The notes beneath the pieces were generated by a model, which saw only the letters and a program-made list of their open reading frames with translations, was not told the DNA's origin and did no database searches. A program made the translations under genes and the position numbers. 64,000 nucleotides of DNA from positions 8,556,001 through 8,620,000 of the forward strand of contig OY987250.1 in the NCBI GenBank assembly GCA_963920765.1. Direction: 5' to 3'. Each line of letters begins with the position of its first letter. Position 1 is the stretch's first letter. This document shows, in pieces, positions 12,023-23,039 of this stretch. This DNA is from Ulota crispa. Its lineage: Eukaryota > Streptophyta > Bryopsida > Orthotrichales > Orthotrichaceae.

Positions 12023-12938
12023 TTAATCCATAAAGGACCAAGCAACTTTTACACCAAAAACTTTTCAAGACTGTCATTTTTAGAGCATCAATCAAATCTG
12101 AAAAAAAAACATTTTTATGCATCTGTAACCATAGGATCTTATAGTAGGATAGTTTTAGGAGATTTAAAAAAAAAATCAGAATTTTTCAACGTGTGGATTG
12201 GAAGATAGAACCTATTGAATATTTAGAAACGTCTTGTGAAAAACCAGGCAGCTACCCTTTAGAAGGTGAATTTTCTAAGGAAAGAATGCCGTGTGGGTGG
12301 TGCTTCTCTAGATTCCTTGTTCCACCTAAGTAGGGTACATGTCAAAAAAGTTTTAAATCATTTGAAATTGTATAATATATGGGGAAAAAAAAGTAAGTAA
12401 AAAGAAGTAGAGTATGACTCAAAACACTAAATTGTTAAGAATTCCATTATGGAAATGAAAAATGCCAATCCCAATGGTAATAATGTTGTAATAAACAATT
12501 TACATCCTTTAATTTTGTTTTTTTTTTAAGAAATGATGAAAATGAGTCAAATAAAGGACTTCCAAGTTTGTTTTAGAGTAGAAAATCCATACCTACCCGC
12601 AAACAAAAATTCCTCATAACTTTCATCTCATTGATCAAAATGGAATGCTTCAAAGCTTTCCACTTTCACATAAATCTCTTGAACCAATTTTGAATTTTTG
12701 TTTTTGAAAAAAAAAATTTCTAAAATCTGCATGGACTACGTGCTGAGTGAATAAAACAACATATTATGCTTTCTTATTCATAAGTCCAAATGTCATGATA
12801 TTTAGTGCATATGAAAGATAAACCTTGTTCCTGCATTCTATCAAATTGTTAGCCTAAAATATGAAAATCTCCAATCATAGGTATCTGCCCAAAATTGCTA
12901 TGTTGGTAAAATAAGGGTGTTGGTCCTTTAGGGATTAA
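12023..12938 (-). mobile_element. TTAA-flanked transposon, family A copy 3 (916 bp, reversed)
   Basis: TTAA at 12023-12026 and 12935-12938. The ends TCCATAAAGGACCAA and TCCCTAAAGGACCAA (inverse) differ by one base and have lost the first C. The body is the reverse complement of copy 1. It is inserted in the 26-bp tandem array. Confidence 0.85.
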
Positions 12939-12961
12939 TAAACAATTTCAAAATGTTGGTG

Positions 12962-13056
12962 TTAACCTTTGAACACTGGGGCTGGTCACCGTGGTTGCAC
13001 TGGCTTAGTATATATTGCAGGGAGGATTTTGATCTGCGTAGTCGTTTAAGGGTTAA
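12962..13056. mobile_element. Minimal TTAA element X, 95 bp
   Basis: TTAA at 12962-12965 and 13053-13056 enclose only 87 bp. The ends are CCTTTGAACACTG and, inverted, CCCTTAAACGACT, a weak inverted repeat. The case rests on position: it interrupts a tandem-repeat unit exactly at its TTAA, and the unit resumes afterwards. Confidence 0.75.
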
Positions 13057-13472
13057 TAGACAATTTCAATAATTTGGTGTTAATAGACAATTGCAGATTT
13101 TTGGTGACAGACAGACACCCAATGCTTTATAATACAGACTTTTTTTTTGTTGTCTTTGTTGAGCGATTTGTATATACCCTTGCCATGTGTTTTGTGGGGT
13201 TTGAATATAAGATACCAAATTTTGGTATCATTCTTTCACAATGCAATGGTATCCATTAGATGCTTTGTTCTTCTCAATAATAGATAAAATATTTAAATCC
13301 TTAATTTCATTGCAAAAAGTATATCTACACGAATATGTAGCAGTGTGGTTCTTTACTTAAGAGGTTTTTTTTTAAAGGGGGCACAAACTGAACTTTCTTT
13401 TGTTAGGTTGAGCTCAAAATAATAATTTTAACAAATAATTAAGGAAGGAGTCAATACAAAACTGAAGCTCCA

Positions 13473-14445
13473 TTAACCCCTCATCGCGTAAGGAGACAAT
13501 TTGTGTCCTCTAGAATTCCATCACTTCAATTTGAAGTGCTGTAATTTTTGCAATTATGGTTCAAATTTAATAAATTTTGTTGTCAAATTTGCATACTAGT
13601 CTTGTTTTTATGGTAGAATTTTCAAATCAATTTAAGACATAATGAGTTTGTAAAAGCCATTGAAAGTTCATGGGGTTAATTTGTGTTCACCACACTCCAT
13701 TGTGATGGTTGCAACTTTGGAGGCTTGTATATTTTTCATTGTATGTTTGTTTTCAACAAATTTTGTTGGGTTTTGTTCTCCTTAAAGTCTAGTAATTGTG
13801 GTAAAATTTTCATGTCAATCCAAGTTGTCTTGAATGTTTGCAAGCAACTCAAAATTCAAAATCCACAAATTTTTGCATTACAGTGAACTTTGGTGGCTTA
13901 TAACTTTTTTGTAAAAAGTTTATTTTTATCATTTTTATCGGAAAAGTTGCATACTAGTCTAGTTACTATGGTTAAAATTTCATATCAATCCATGTAGTTA
14001 TGAGCAAATGAGAAGCATTTTAGTAGAGGGAGGTTTAGCCATAGATATGATTTTTTGCTACTTTCTCCACTATTTTTTTACAATTCAAAACAATTTTGCA
14101 AACAAAATGAGTTTAATGATTGATTTTTTATTTCACCAATTTGTTTGAATATTGGTTTGAATCACTTTTCATTTTAAATTTTTTCATTTAAGTAGGTTTA
14201 GAGATCAACTTTCACCTCCAAAAGTGTTTTTAGGAAAAATTCAGCATTTTTTTCAACACTAAAACATTATAATCTTCCAATCTATGAGGTCAAATGACCC
14301 CAAATTTGATCCGCATCCTTTGCAACATGCACACTACAAGACCATACAGGTAATATTTTCATACTCCACTATCATTCAAACTTACAACACTTAAAGAGCA
14401 AGGATGCCTTTTAGCCTCTTTGGACCCTAGGCAATGAGGGGTTAA
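13473..14445. mobile_element. TTAA-flanked element, family N (973 bp)
   Basis: TTAA at 13473-13476 and 14442-14445. The ends are CCCCTCATCGCGTA and the inverse of TAGGCAATGAGGGG, sharing CCCCTCAT and then diverging. The interior has internal near-repeats (CTAGTCT, GTTTTTATGGT-like) around 13590, 13785 and 13950 and no coding domain. A family distinct from A-K in its interior. Confidence 0.75.
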
Positions 14446-15083
14446 CCCAAAAAAGACAAAGGAGCCTAATTTGAGGTTACTACAACTTTGAGCAAGGTTC
14501 TTATGACTTAATATTATTGAAGGTTTTTTCATGTAACTACTAGAATAGCTTATTTTCTCAATATTATTAAAGTGTACAAGTTGAAGGACATACATATTTT
14601 TCACTATTTAAAAAAAATTGTGCATATGTCCTATTTAATCCAAAGAGTATCCAAAGTCTATAAGTAATAATTGATAAACTAATTTTGTTTACAAAACAAT
14701 GGATAGTACTTGCAAAACATTGGGACGTAAATGCAAAATATGAGGAGATTTTCAAATATTCAAGGACATAGAAAGTCTATTTCATGAATAGTTCATAAAT
14801 GGTTAAATATGTCATCTACAGAAAGGGTTAGAAAATTTTGTCTTTGAAGTTTAGGCATTATAGTTATACAATCAATGGAGAAGTTCACTCTAAAACTTTA
14901 GTAGGATGTATCAAACAAGCTAAGTAAAGGATCCCATAATCATACTCATCAACTAGTAAATCAAAAGTTAGATGTTAGCCTTGCTTTATATATTAAAAAA
15001 ATTGAAGCTATTTTGGGCGGAGTGCACCATGGTATTTTAGATAATAATTAAAATAAATTGCTTTGGAGATTCACATACTTGTA
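14446..15083. other. AT-rich DNA, nothing recognised
   Basis: Short minus-strand ORFs around 14359-14755 lack any recognisable motif or codon bias. Confidence 0.5.
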
Positions 15084-15428
15084 TAAGGTAGCAACACCCG
15101 TCTTTGTGAGTGTCCCTATCAATATTGCCTAAGTTTTGAGTGCACCATCTTACTATTTAAGAACTCAAGTTTGTATTATGAGCGTATGAGCACACTAAAT
15201 ACTTCAATAGGCATTGTTTTTAGCATTGCCTACACATAACTAAACAATTACAGTAATTTTGGATTTTGAAAAATCTTTGTGAACAAATGTTTGTAATTGG
15301 AACTTTGAAATTGATGCCAACATTTTTGGTTTCCTCATGCTAAATTGACATTTTCTTTTTCAAAATTCATCAATTGATTTTCCTACCTCAAAATCCTTAG
15401 TTTCACGCTTATGGGTGTTTCTACCTTA
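15084..15428 (+). mobile_element. MITE family R copy 1 (TAAGGTAGCAACACCC ends)
   Basis: The left end TAAGGTAGCAACACCC mirrors the right end GGGTGTTTCTACCTTA with two mismatches. The body aligns, reversed, with 30902-31713 once the nested element there is removed. The target duplication was not resolved. Confidence 0.75.
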
Positions 15429-15435
15429 ATTTAAA

Positions 15436-15864
15436 AAGGAAATTGATATGTGCACACCTGGCATGGTTTTATATATGCACACCGGGAGGGGGGGGAGTAA
15501 ATTTTAGACATTCACCACCAACAACTCCAACAAGTTGAATTTGGAAAACTGGAATTCAATTTTGGATTTAGAGACCTTAATTTAGTTTAGAATTACAAAG
15601 GGGGTTACAATTAAACAACGCCTAGTGGAAAAGCTTAGCTAAGGAGCAAATTATTACTTTTACCCTTGTCTATAGAAAAAACTAAGCTTTTCCACTATGG
15701 ATTGTTTAATCGTAACCCCCTTTATGGTTCTAGACTAAATCAAAATCTCTAAATCAAAATTAGAATTCAAATTTTCCAAATTCTATTTGTTGATAGTGAA
15801 TATCTAAAACCTACCCTTGCGTGTGCATATATCAAACCCTGAGTGTGCACACATCAGTTCCCTT
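15436..15864. mobile_element. Long fold-back element P (429 bp)
   Basis: Two arms of roughly 200 bp face each other. The outer ends are AAGGAAATTGATATGTGCAC and the inverse of GTGCACACATCAGTTCCCTT; the inner pairs include AAGGGGGTTAC/GTAACCCCCTT and GAAAAGCTTAG/CTAAGCTTTTC. A related single arm lies at 50613-50812. Non-coding. Confidence 0.7.
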
Positions 15865-16277
15865 ACAAAAAAACCATCCCAAAAACAAGCAAACAATTGT
15901 AAGTCCTTGAAATCAACCCAATATTACAAATCATTTCATCCAATTAAATAAGAGCTTTGGAAATCCTCCATGACCATAAACTCTTATCATACATATGTGA
16001 TGTTACTAAAACACATCTTTGTGATGGGTCTCTTAAAAAAAACAAAAATTAAAAATATATGTAACGGTATGTTATGCCATCGTTCATATTCCTAATTTTT
16101 TTATAGTTACCCTTTTTTTTGATACGAACTAACCTTTACAAGATAAAGGATTTGTGTTCTTAACAACAAGTGTGACTGATTGAATTGCAAAACCTTAATT
16201 CAAATCCAATTGTAAATTACTCAAAGCAACAAAGTAAATTACTTAAAGTTGGACTATGCGTGAATAAAATTGGGAGT
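15865..16277. other. AT-rich DNA, nothing recognised
   Basis: No gene or repeat boundary seen. Confidence 0.5.
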
Positions 16278-17204
16278 TTAACCCCTACAGGACCGTAGTC
16301 TTTATTTAGTCAAAAGACACTCAAAACTATCATTTCTATGGCGGAGAGTAAAAAAACTTGAAAATTTGTCTTCTTGTATATCTACCCATAAGATCTTGTA
16401 CTAGACTAGTATAAGAATGTGTAAAAAAAATTCAAAAACTTTGACCGCACATATTGTAAGATGTTTACATTTAAAGTGTACAAAACAAATTTTTTTGCAC
16501 CTTGCATGATTAGATTATTTGACTTTGAACTTTTTTAACTTGAATTTTTTGCACCATGGAGCTAGTTGCAAAGTTTGGAGGTTTAAATCTTCATGGTGGA
16601 AAATTGAGTTGAGAATCTTTGGAGAAAATTTAATACAAAAAATACTTAATTTTCATTCTTCAAAAAAAAAGGTAGAAGAAGAAATGAGATTGAACAAAAA
16701 CTCAAATTGTTAATAACCCTGCAATGGATTTCAATAATCCCAATGATAAGATTTTTCTAGCAAGCAAACTTCATCACTTCTAATAAATTTTTTGAAAAAA
16801 TGTTAAACTCGCATTAAAAATTGAACTCTATAAGTCGATTCTCAAGAAGATGCAATTGCCCAAAAAACAAGATTGTTCATAACTTTCTTAGAACTAGTTC
16901 AAATGGAATGTATCAAAGCTTCATATGTAGACAAAACTATTACCTCTAAGAAGAAGTTTAAAATAAAAAAGAATCAGGTTTTTGTAAAAAAATATTTGCT
17001 GCCCAACCTCCATACATTTTTGCTTATCTAGGCATAACATATGCTTTTGGGCATAGATTGGAATACAAATTATATTCCACAAAAGCTAATGTGTTTTCTA
17101 TCTTCAAAAAAAATTCCAAAAATCAGGATAAACATTGAGGCCGTAGATTCTTGCCCAAAATCCCATTTGTCCTTCCAAATGGACAACGATCTTTTAGGGG
17201 TTAT
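16278..17204 (-). mobile_element. TTAA-flanked transposon, family A copy 4 (927 bp, reversed)
   Basis: TTAA at 16278-16281; the right target has decayed to TTAT (17201-17204). The ends are CCCCTACAGGACCGT and the inverse of ACGATCTTTTAGGGG. The body follows copy 3. The ORF at 16519-16713 lies in the AT-rich body and has no recognisable domain. Confidence 0.8.
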
Positions 17205-17480
17205 GTAGTACAAAAAGGAATACCAAAGAAAATCATGAGTATTTTATGCAAAAATATTGATGGAACTTGAGCTTAAAATTGGCTTTAGCAAAATGGGTAA
17301 CTGAAACCTTAAGTGAAGTCCCACCCTTTTTGGCGCCAAAATTTTCAAAGTGTTGCCATGTAAGCAACCACAACATGTGGGACTTGGGAATGGTGCGAAG
17401 CGTCAAGTTCCAACATTTAGCCGTTTTGCAATCAAATTCTCTTATTTCAGTGGGACAGGGATGGTAGTATGAACTGCCCT
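17205..17480 (+). mobile_element. PIF/Harbinger-like MITE D, truncated copy
   Basis: It aligns with 18620-18905 (AATATTG.TGG.ACTTGAG, CCATGTAAGCAA, CATCAAGTTCCAAC-like). The right end GTAGTATGAACTGCCCT is a decayed form of the family D terminus. The left end is missing where it abuts family A copy 4. Confidence 0.55.
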
Positions 17481-17695
17481 TGAGCATACAACAACAATCA
17501 AGAACTATAGATTTACATTGCAAACTAAAAAAATACATTAAAAAAATAAAAAAATAAAACCAAAAAGTATTTGAAACATAAATGCTATTGGTAAGCATTA
17601 GATTAGACCAAAAATGTTTTAAAAAAATGACAAAATTATTGACATTTTTAATCTTGTAGAAGAATCTTCTTTTTATTAAAAGGAAATAACAAAAC

Positions 17696-17950
17696 TTAAC
17701 CCCTAAAGGATTTTGTTGTATGGTGTATGTCCTCATGTGTTGTATATGGATGGGGTATTTGAATAACACACAAATTTCATTGGAACTCTAAATTTTAAGC
17801 AAAGTCATAAACATATTATCAGTCAAGTAAGATTTTGGAAAATTTTGACCCTTTTTTTAAAACCATTATTTAAGCACTAAATGGTCCTTGTACAAATATA
17901 GACAACACTTTTAGTAGGCAACACCTTTAGAGAACACCTTTAGAGGTTAA
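17696..17950 (+). mobile_element. TTAA-flanked MITE, family C copy 1 (255 bp)
   Basis: TTAA at 17696-17699 and 17947-17950. The left end is CCCCTAAAGGATTTTG; the right end is the inverse of CCTCTAAAGGTGTT. The body matches 20769-21015 (TGTGTTGTATA, GATGGGGTATTTG, CTTGTAC.AATA). Confidence 0.8.
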
Positions 17951-18545
17951 GAGTAATTCAAAGGGGTGAACTCGAAAATTAAAGTATACCGATAACTTGT
18001 CTTGGATGTGGTGAAGTCCACCCGCGGTATAAGCACACCTTATATGTAAAAAAAACAAAATGAAACAAAACTGATTACCGAATCCAATGAGTTTGACACC
18101 AACTCACAAATCCAATCAATTGGACAGCAGCTTTTGAATGAAATTGACACTAAGCCCGCTGCTGATTGAAACTAAAAAAAGCTTTAAAAAAAACTAAAAT
18201 ATACAAAAGAAATGTAGACCTTTGGAACTTTAAAAAAAACAAAAAAAGCAGGGGTTCATCAAGAAATGTAGAATCTCAAATCTCTCACTAGAGCTTTGAT
18301 GGGATACCACAAAACTTGGTACGACATAACCCTACTTGTCAAGCAAGGTATTTTATCATGAGCAATATTCACAAATATATGGCTAAAATTATCAAAAATT
18401 TTACCAAAAACTTTTACTATAGTTATTTGTAAAGTAAAGCAAAAAAATGTAGGAATAATATTATCATACTGTTAAAATTGGAAATTTAATATCATATTTC
18501 TCAGTGTTTTTAGCCAATTGGGTTACCCATGAAAATCAGGTATAA
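17951..18545. other. AT-rich DNA, nothing recognised
   Basis: No gene seen; A-rich runs near 18170-18245. Confidence 0.5.
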
Positions 18546-18905
18546 GGGGTGGTTCACACTACGTCCAATCTTTGTAAGTCCCACCCCCAATGCAAGACCC
18601 CATCTTCACTGGATTGTTTAAGGCAAAAAGGAGTACAAAAGAAAATTGCAAATATTATATGTAAAAATATTGGTGGGACTTGAGAGCTGAAAGTTGAGTT
18701 TAGCAAAAACAGTTGATCTAAGTCTCTAGAGTGGAGTTCCATCTTCTTTGATGCCAACTTTTTCAAATAATTCTACCATGTAAGCAAAACACATTTCATC
18801 TTGGGACTTGAGATATAGTGTGTAACATCAAGTTCCAACTTTTGATTTTACACCAATTAAATTCTCAAATTTCAATGGGACTTGAGACATAGTATGAAGT
18901 GCCCC
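18546..18905 (+). mobile_element. PIF/Harbinger-like MITE D, 360 bp
   Basis: The ends are GGGGTGGTTCACACTACG and the inverse of CATAGTATGAAGTGCCCC. The length is close to the 364-bp element at 31119 with the terminal motif GGGCGGCTTCACACTATG. The interior holds paired GGGACTTGAGA/AGTCCCAC motifs. The flanking trinucleotide has decayed. Confidence 0.65.
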
Positions 18906-19510
18906 TACAAGTGGTTGATTAGGGATGTGAAAAAAATAAGTTGGCCTCTATTAGTAAAAGAAAAGGTTGGGTATTTTTATAGCCCCCTTAAGAAATATCT
19001 TCTCCACCCTTTTGAGCTTTCTACGTATAACATCCTCCATTTCTCATTTCTAACTGGTTTTTTTCAATGCATGCACCAAGTGTTGCTTACATAATTATAT
19101 TAGAATTAGAAATTTCTAAAATCTACTTAATTGTTATTGGTTGATTCAAATTTCATTCAAATTTGTAGATTATTCATTTGGCCAAAGTTTTATTGTTTTT
19201 TGGATCTTCTGCGTTGTTGCCACCAAATATGTTAGAGCATGCTCAATGATTGCGCCATGTAGACATTACAATGGTACTAAGGAGTGGCAATTTGGGTTTA
19301 CAAAAACAATGGACCCAACAAGAACGGTAAACAATGCTTGTGGTTGGGGTGCACATCAAAAAAGAGCCCTAAAGTTGTATTTTGCAGTTTGTTGTTGTGC
19401 ACGTCTAGTGAGGCAACAAAAAATAACAAATAATGTCCTGGCAACAACTAGGCTTGCATGAGGTTGCTAATTGAGACAACAACACAAGTCCCTCAATTTG
19501 GCTAGCCTAA
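18906..19510. other. No gene recognised
   Basis: A 106-residue ORF (19141-19461) has no recognisable domain. TTAGAGCATGCTC at 19229 resembles a Tourist-type end but has no partner I can place. Confidence 0.45.
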
Positions 19511-19935
19511 GAGCATCCCCAGTCTAGCCGTAAGGAGGCATGGAAAATGCATGTACCAAGAAATAATCTGGGCTTGACTGAAAATCAGGGCTCCAATGCA
19601 ACAAGTACTTGTAATTGCATTTTTCAAGGCTCTCCATGCAAGAGCCCCCCCTTGCATATTTGCATTATTTGGAAAGTCATGAATACCACTCTAGAGTGTC
19701 CGATTCTCTAACTCTAACGCAATTCCAGGCAATTTCAGATATTTTTGACATGAATCTCCTCACATAAGCACTTAAAAAATGCATGAACAATAAACAATTG
19801 TGTTTACAATGGGTCAGAAATTTGTGTGCAGGGGCTGCTAAACTAGGAAATGCCCTTGCTCTATAATTCAACCAGAGTTAGAAACGATTTGACAAAGTTT
19901 CTTGAGCTTCTTTCCCGGCTGGATTGGGGATGCTC
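19511..19935. mobile_element. Tourist-like (PIF/Harbinger) MITE E, 425 bp
   Basis: The ends GAGCATCCCCAGTCTAGCC and the inverse of GGCTGGATTGGGGATGCTC form a 19-bp inverted repeat with two mismatches. It is flanked by TAA on both sides (19508-19510, 19936-19938). GAGCATC ends with a TAA/TTA duplication fit plant Tourist-like elements. Confidence 0.8.
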
Positions 19936-19985
19936 TAATACACTTATACCATTGAGTCCCTCCATCCCAAATTCTACACCTCAAC

Positions 19986-20219
19986 TTAACCCCTAAAGGA
20001 CTATAGGGCATAGTATATACGATGTTGTATAATCCATATTTGCTATCAGTAAGAAGTTTTAATTTGGGATCTCAAGTAGCTCATTAGAACCGCTTTGATC
20101 TATTCTCCAACTTCTTTGTTGATCTCAAAGGCAGTAGAGGTGTGGATCCATTCCAAATACAAGAAAAATACCCCGTATTGTATTGGTCGCAGCGGCACGC
20201 TGTGTTCTTTAGGAGTTAA
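19986..20219 (+). mobile_element. TTAA-flanked MITE, family B copy 2 (234 bp)
   Basis: TTAA at 19986-19989 and 20216-20219. The left end is CCCCTAAAGGACTA; the right end is the inverse of CTCCTAAAGAACA. The body is collinear with 5499-5736. Confidence 0.85.
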
Positions 20220-20290
20220 GGACCTTAGGATTTCAACGTTATAGGGTTTTTAGTGCACACATAACCAATCTTGCCACCAAGATCATTTTA

Positions 20291-21067
20291 AGGGCAACTT
20301 TACACTACAAGTTGAAGCTATTTTTATCCTTTTTGCACTTTTAATGCTATCATTTCATTGATTATTTTTTTGAAAATGGCCTCAAGGCCTTTATAACAAG
20401 AGTAAAGACTAAAATTTTAAATCATATTTTAATATTTAAAAATTAAAATCTAATACAACTCCATTTTTAGAAATTAAATCTTCCATAAATGTGAAGTCAA
20501 TTCTTGGCTTGAGGACCATTGTTAGGTTTTATTACAATTTGATTATTTGAATTAAAAACATTCTTTTGAGATAGTCAACACCATAGGATGGAATAGAAAA
20601 ATTTCAATGGTTTATAAAAACAATAATCCATTTCCTCTTAAAATTTTCAAATTTTGCTCTAGTGGCCTCAACTTTTTGGCCTGAAGGCCTTTATGCATAG
20701 GAGAATTGACCCCTATTATACTCATATTCTAATGGGCACTTAGGACTGTTGCCCTTTGGGCTGAAATTTTGGCACCTAAAGGATGTTATTGTATTGTTAC
20801 ACTCTCGTGTGTTGTATAATGATGGGGTATTTGGTTAGCACATGAAACCCATTGAAATTGTAAATTTTAAATGAAGTCACAAACATACTACCAATCACCT
20901 AGGATTTTTTGGATTTTTTTTTTACATTTGTCATAAAATCATTTTTTCATGTACTAAATGGTGCTTGTACGAATACAAGCAACACTTTTGGTATGCAACA
21001 TCCTTTAGGGGTTAAAATAGCCCCAAGTTTTCATGGCCTCGATTCCTAGTGTAAAGCCGTCCTGCCC
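20291..21067. mobile_element. PIF/Harbinger-like element W carrying a nested TTAA MITE
   Basis: The left end is AGGGCAACTTTACACTAC (after TTA, 20288-20290); the right end is the inverse of GGACGGCTTTACACTAGG, ending GCCC before TTA. Both resemble family D termini. The interior has paired AAGGCCTTTAT motifs (20387, 20686). Family C copy 2 lies inside. Confidence 0.55.
20769..21015 (+). mobile_element. TTAA-flanked MITE, family C copy 2 (about 247 bp)
   Basis: The right end CCTTTAGGGG plus TTAA (21012-21015) is intact; the left has decayed to TTGG followed by CACCTAAAGGATG. The body matches 17696-17950. It is nested in element W. Confidence 0.7.
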
Positions 21068-21687
21068 TTAGGGCATTTCAACACAAGAAATCACAGGAGA
21101 TGACAAAAGGAGGGGAGGAAAGGGGCAGTCCCAATGATAATTCCAAGGATGATTTTCTAGGCGCATTTAATTGGACCCACGGTATGTACTCCTGACACCC
21201 CCTCCCCTTATTTTTATTTGTTTCTCTTATAGTTTCCAAACATATTAAAAGCCCCCCCGCCCCAGTACTCCACCCAATCAAGGGACTCAAACTTACTACT
21301 CCCAGAATTATTACCTCATCATAGTAAAACTTGCCATAGTGTCCCAACTCCCAAGGGGACCCTTGTAGACCTTAACGGTTCATACGGCCCCTCCCCCCTC
21401 TCGCTTTTAATATTCTCTATGGGGTACCCATTTTAGTTAGGATATATCCAACACATATCAAATTTTCTTTGGGCCAAATGGCCTGACCTGACCCTGTCAG
21501 AGATATCATCTCCCACTTTGATTTGACTAATTCCTTAAGTATCCACATTAATACAAAACCTCGTTTAAAAATAAAATGTGTCTTTACTTTATACCGGTTT
21601 TGTTCAATGGTTAACTATTTAACATGTGGGGTTTAGAAATACTTTTCAAAAAGAAGTTCCTTGAGAAAGAGATTCAAGCTTTCTTGT
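21068..21687. other. No gene recognised
   Basis: Slightly GC-richer DNA with C runs (21254-21264, 21388-21400). The 89-residue minus ORF at 21078-21347 has no recognisable domain. Confidence 0.45.
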
Positions 21688-21920
21688 TTAACCCTAAAGG
21701 ACTGAGCGTGCGGTTGCGATTAGTATAATATGGGATATTTTTCTTGTATTTAAAATGGATCCACACCTTTACTACATTTGAGATCAACAAAGAAGTTGAA
21801 GAATAGATCAAAGTCATTCTAGTGAGCTACTTGAGATCCCAAATTAAAACTTCTTACTGGTATCAAACACGAATTATATAGCAGCGTATATACTATATCC
21901 TATGGTCCTTTAAAGGTTAA
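21688..21920 (-). mobile_element. TTAA-flanked MITE, family B copy 3 (233 bp, reversed)
   Basis: TTAA at 21688-21691 and 21917-21920. The left end is CCCTAAAGGACTGAG, the right end the inverse of CCTTTAAAGGACCATA. The body is the reverse complement of copies 1 and 2 (GAGATCAACAAAGAAGTTG). Confidence 0.85.
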
Positions 21921-22329
21921 ATCATTGAGCGGAAGCGGACCATTTATTAAAAAAACAGTAAGCCCCATTGAGCATGGGCCTTTGCATGCCCTTGACTTGT
22001 GTGTAGCCTTTCTTTTGCAACATTATTGATTGTGATGGTAATAATAGTGTAATTGGAATTTTGGTGAGAAAATCAAGGTTGGGATACAAGGCAAAGTAGT
22101 AGTAAAAAATCCAAGGCTCAAAGGTGGATAAATTAAGTCCAAAAGGATACTCTTTGAAGTTTAAAAAGTACCCTCGAAAGAAAAAAATCGCCTTCACAAA
22201 CCCATATTATTAGTGCTTTCTTAAATCATTCATACTTAGTATTCTTTTCAAATAAAAATTCCATTTCAACCAGTTCACTCCTTTAACTAAAAATGTCCAA
22301 GCCATACATTGCTTTCAGAAAAGTACTAA

Positions 22330-22621
22330 GATTTTATATTTTTAGGTTCTATCGATGAACACTAAGCAAAAAGAAACATCCAAAATCTAACTTCATCGAT
22401 ATAACACAAAATTCCAATGTGCTAGAATGAAACATGAAATGAACAAGATGTTTTTTGAGGGTTAAACTGAGGTAAGATTTTAATATTTTAGGTTCTATCT
22501 ATGAACACTAAGCAAAAGGAAATATCCGAAATCTAACTTCATTAATATAACACAAAATTCCCAACATGCTAAAACGAAACATGCAATGAACGAGATATAT
22601 TTTAGGAGTTAAAACGAGGTC
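22330..22621. repeat. Tandem duplication, two units of about 146 bp
   Basis: Units 22330-22475 and 22476-22621 share TTAGGTTCTATC, ATGAACACTAAGCAAAA, AATCTAACTTCAT and ATAACACAAAATTCC. It lies about 0.6 kb upstream of the long leader of the bHLH gene. Confidence 0.8.
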
Positions 22622-22935
22622 AAAAATGTAGATTTCATATTAGAATTTCATATCACTACGAAACCCAAAATCTCATGCTCAATCAAATAAGTTGCCACAC
22701 CGCTTTACTCCGATTCTACAAAATTTCGTGGATTCCACATCGTCCAACCCGGTCATTCATTCAGCTGCATTCGCAAATCTTCTACAGCCCTAGATTTCGC
22801 ACGAGACACCAAAGCCGAAGCGTCTCCCTAATTAGGGGGAGCGGGGGCCAATTAATCAGCCTATGATTAACATTTAATGAGATCGCCCTACGATCCGGTA
22901 CAAGGCCGAATTACTGAAAATCTAACTAAAAAAGG

Positions 22936-23030
22936 GAAAGCGGATGCAAGCGGATGAACTCGGATGAACTCGGCTGAAAGAGGATGAAAGTGGAATGATA
23001 ATAGATGAAATCAGAATGATGATGGATGAA
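22936..23030 (+). repeat. Degenerate GCGGATGAACT-type short tandem repeats
   Basis: Runs of 10-11-bp units (GCGGATGCAA, GCGGATGAACT, CGGATGAACT, CGGCTGAAAG, AGGATGAAAG), then looser GATGA units. They sit at the upstream edge of the GC-richer gene island, so a promoter role is possible but unproven. Confidence 0.55.
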
Positions 23031-23039
23031 CAGAGTCGC

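Larger units (their letters stand above)
11985..13113 (+). repeat. 26-bp tandem repeat interrupted twice by TTAA elements
   Basis: Units of the form TAGACAATTTCAAAATTTGGTGT occur at about 12000-12026, 12935-12965, 13053-13083 and 13080-13106. The sequence GGTGTTAATAGACAATT spans each junction. Family A copy 3 and the 95-bp element X each occupy the TTAA of one unit; the unit joint at 13080-13083 is still empty. Confidence 0.8.

Noticed and set aside
17233..17769. 178-residue minus-strand ORF
   Set aside because: It spans two different transposable elements, is low-complexity and has no recognisable motif.
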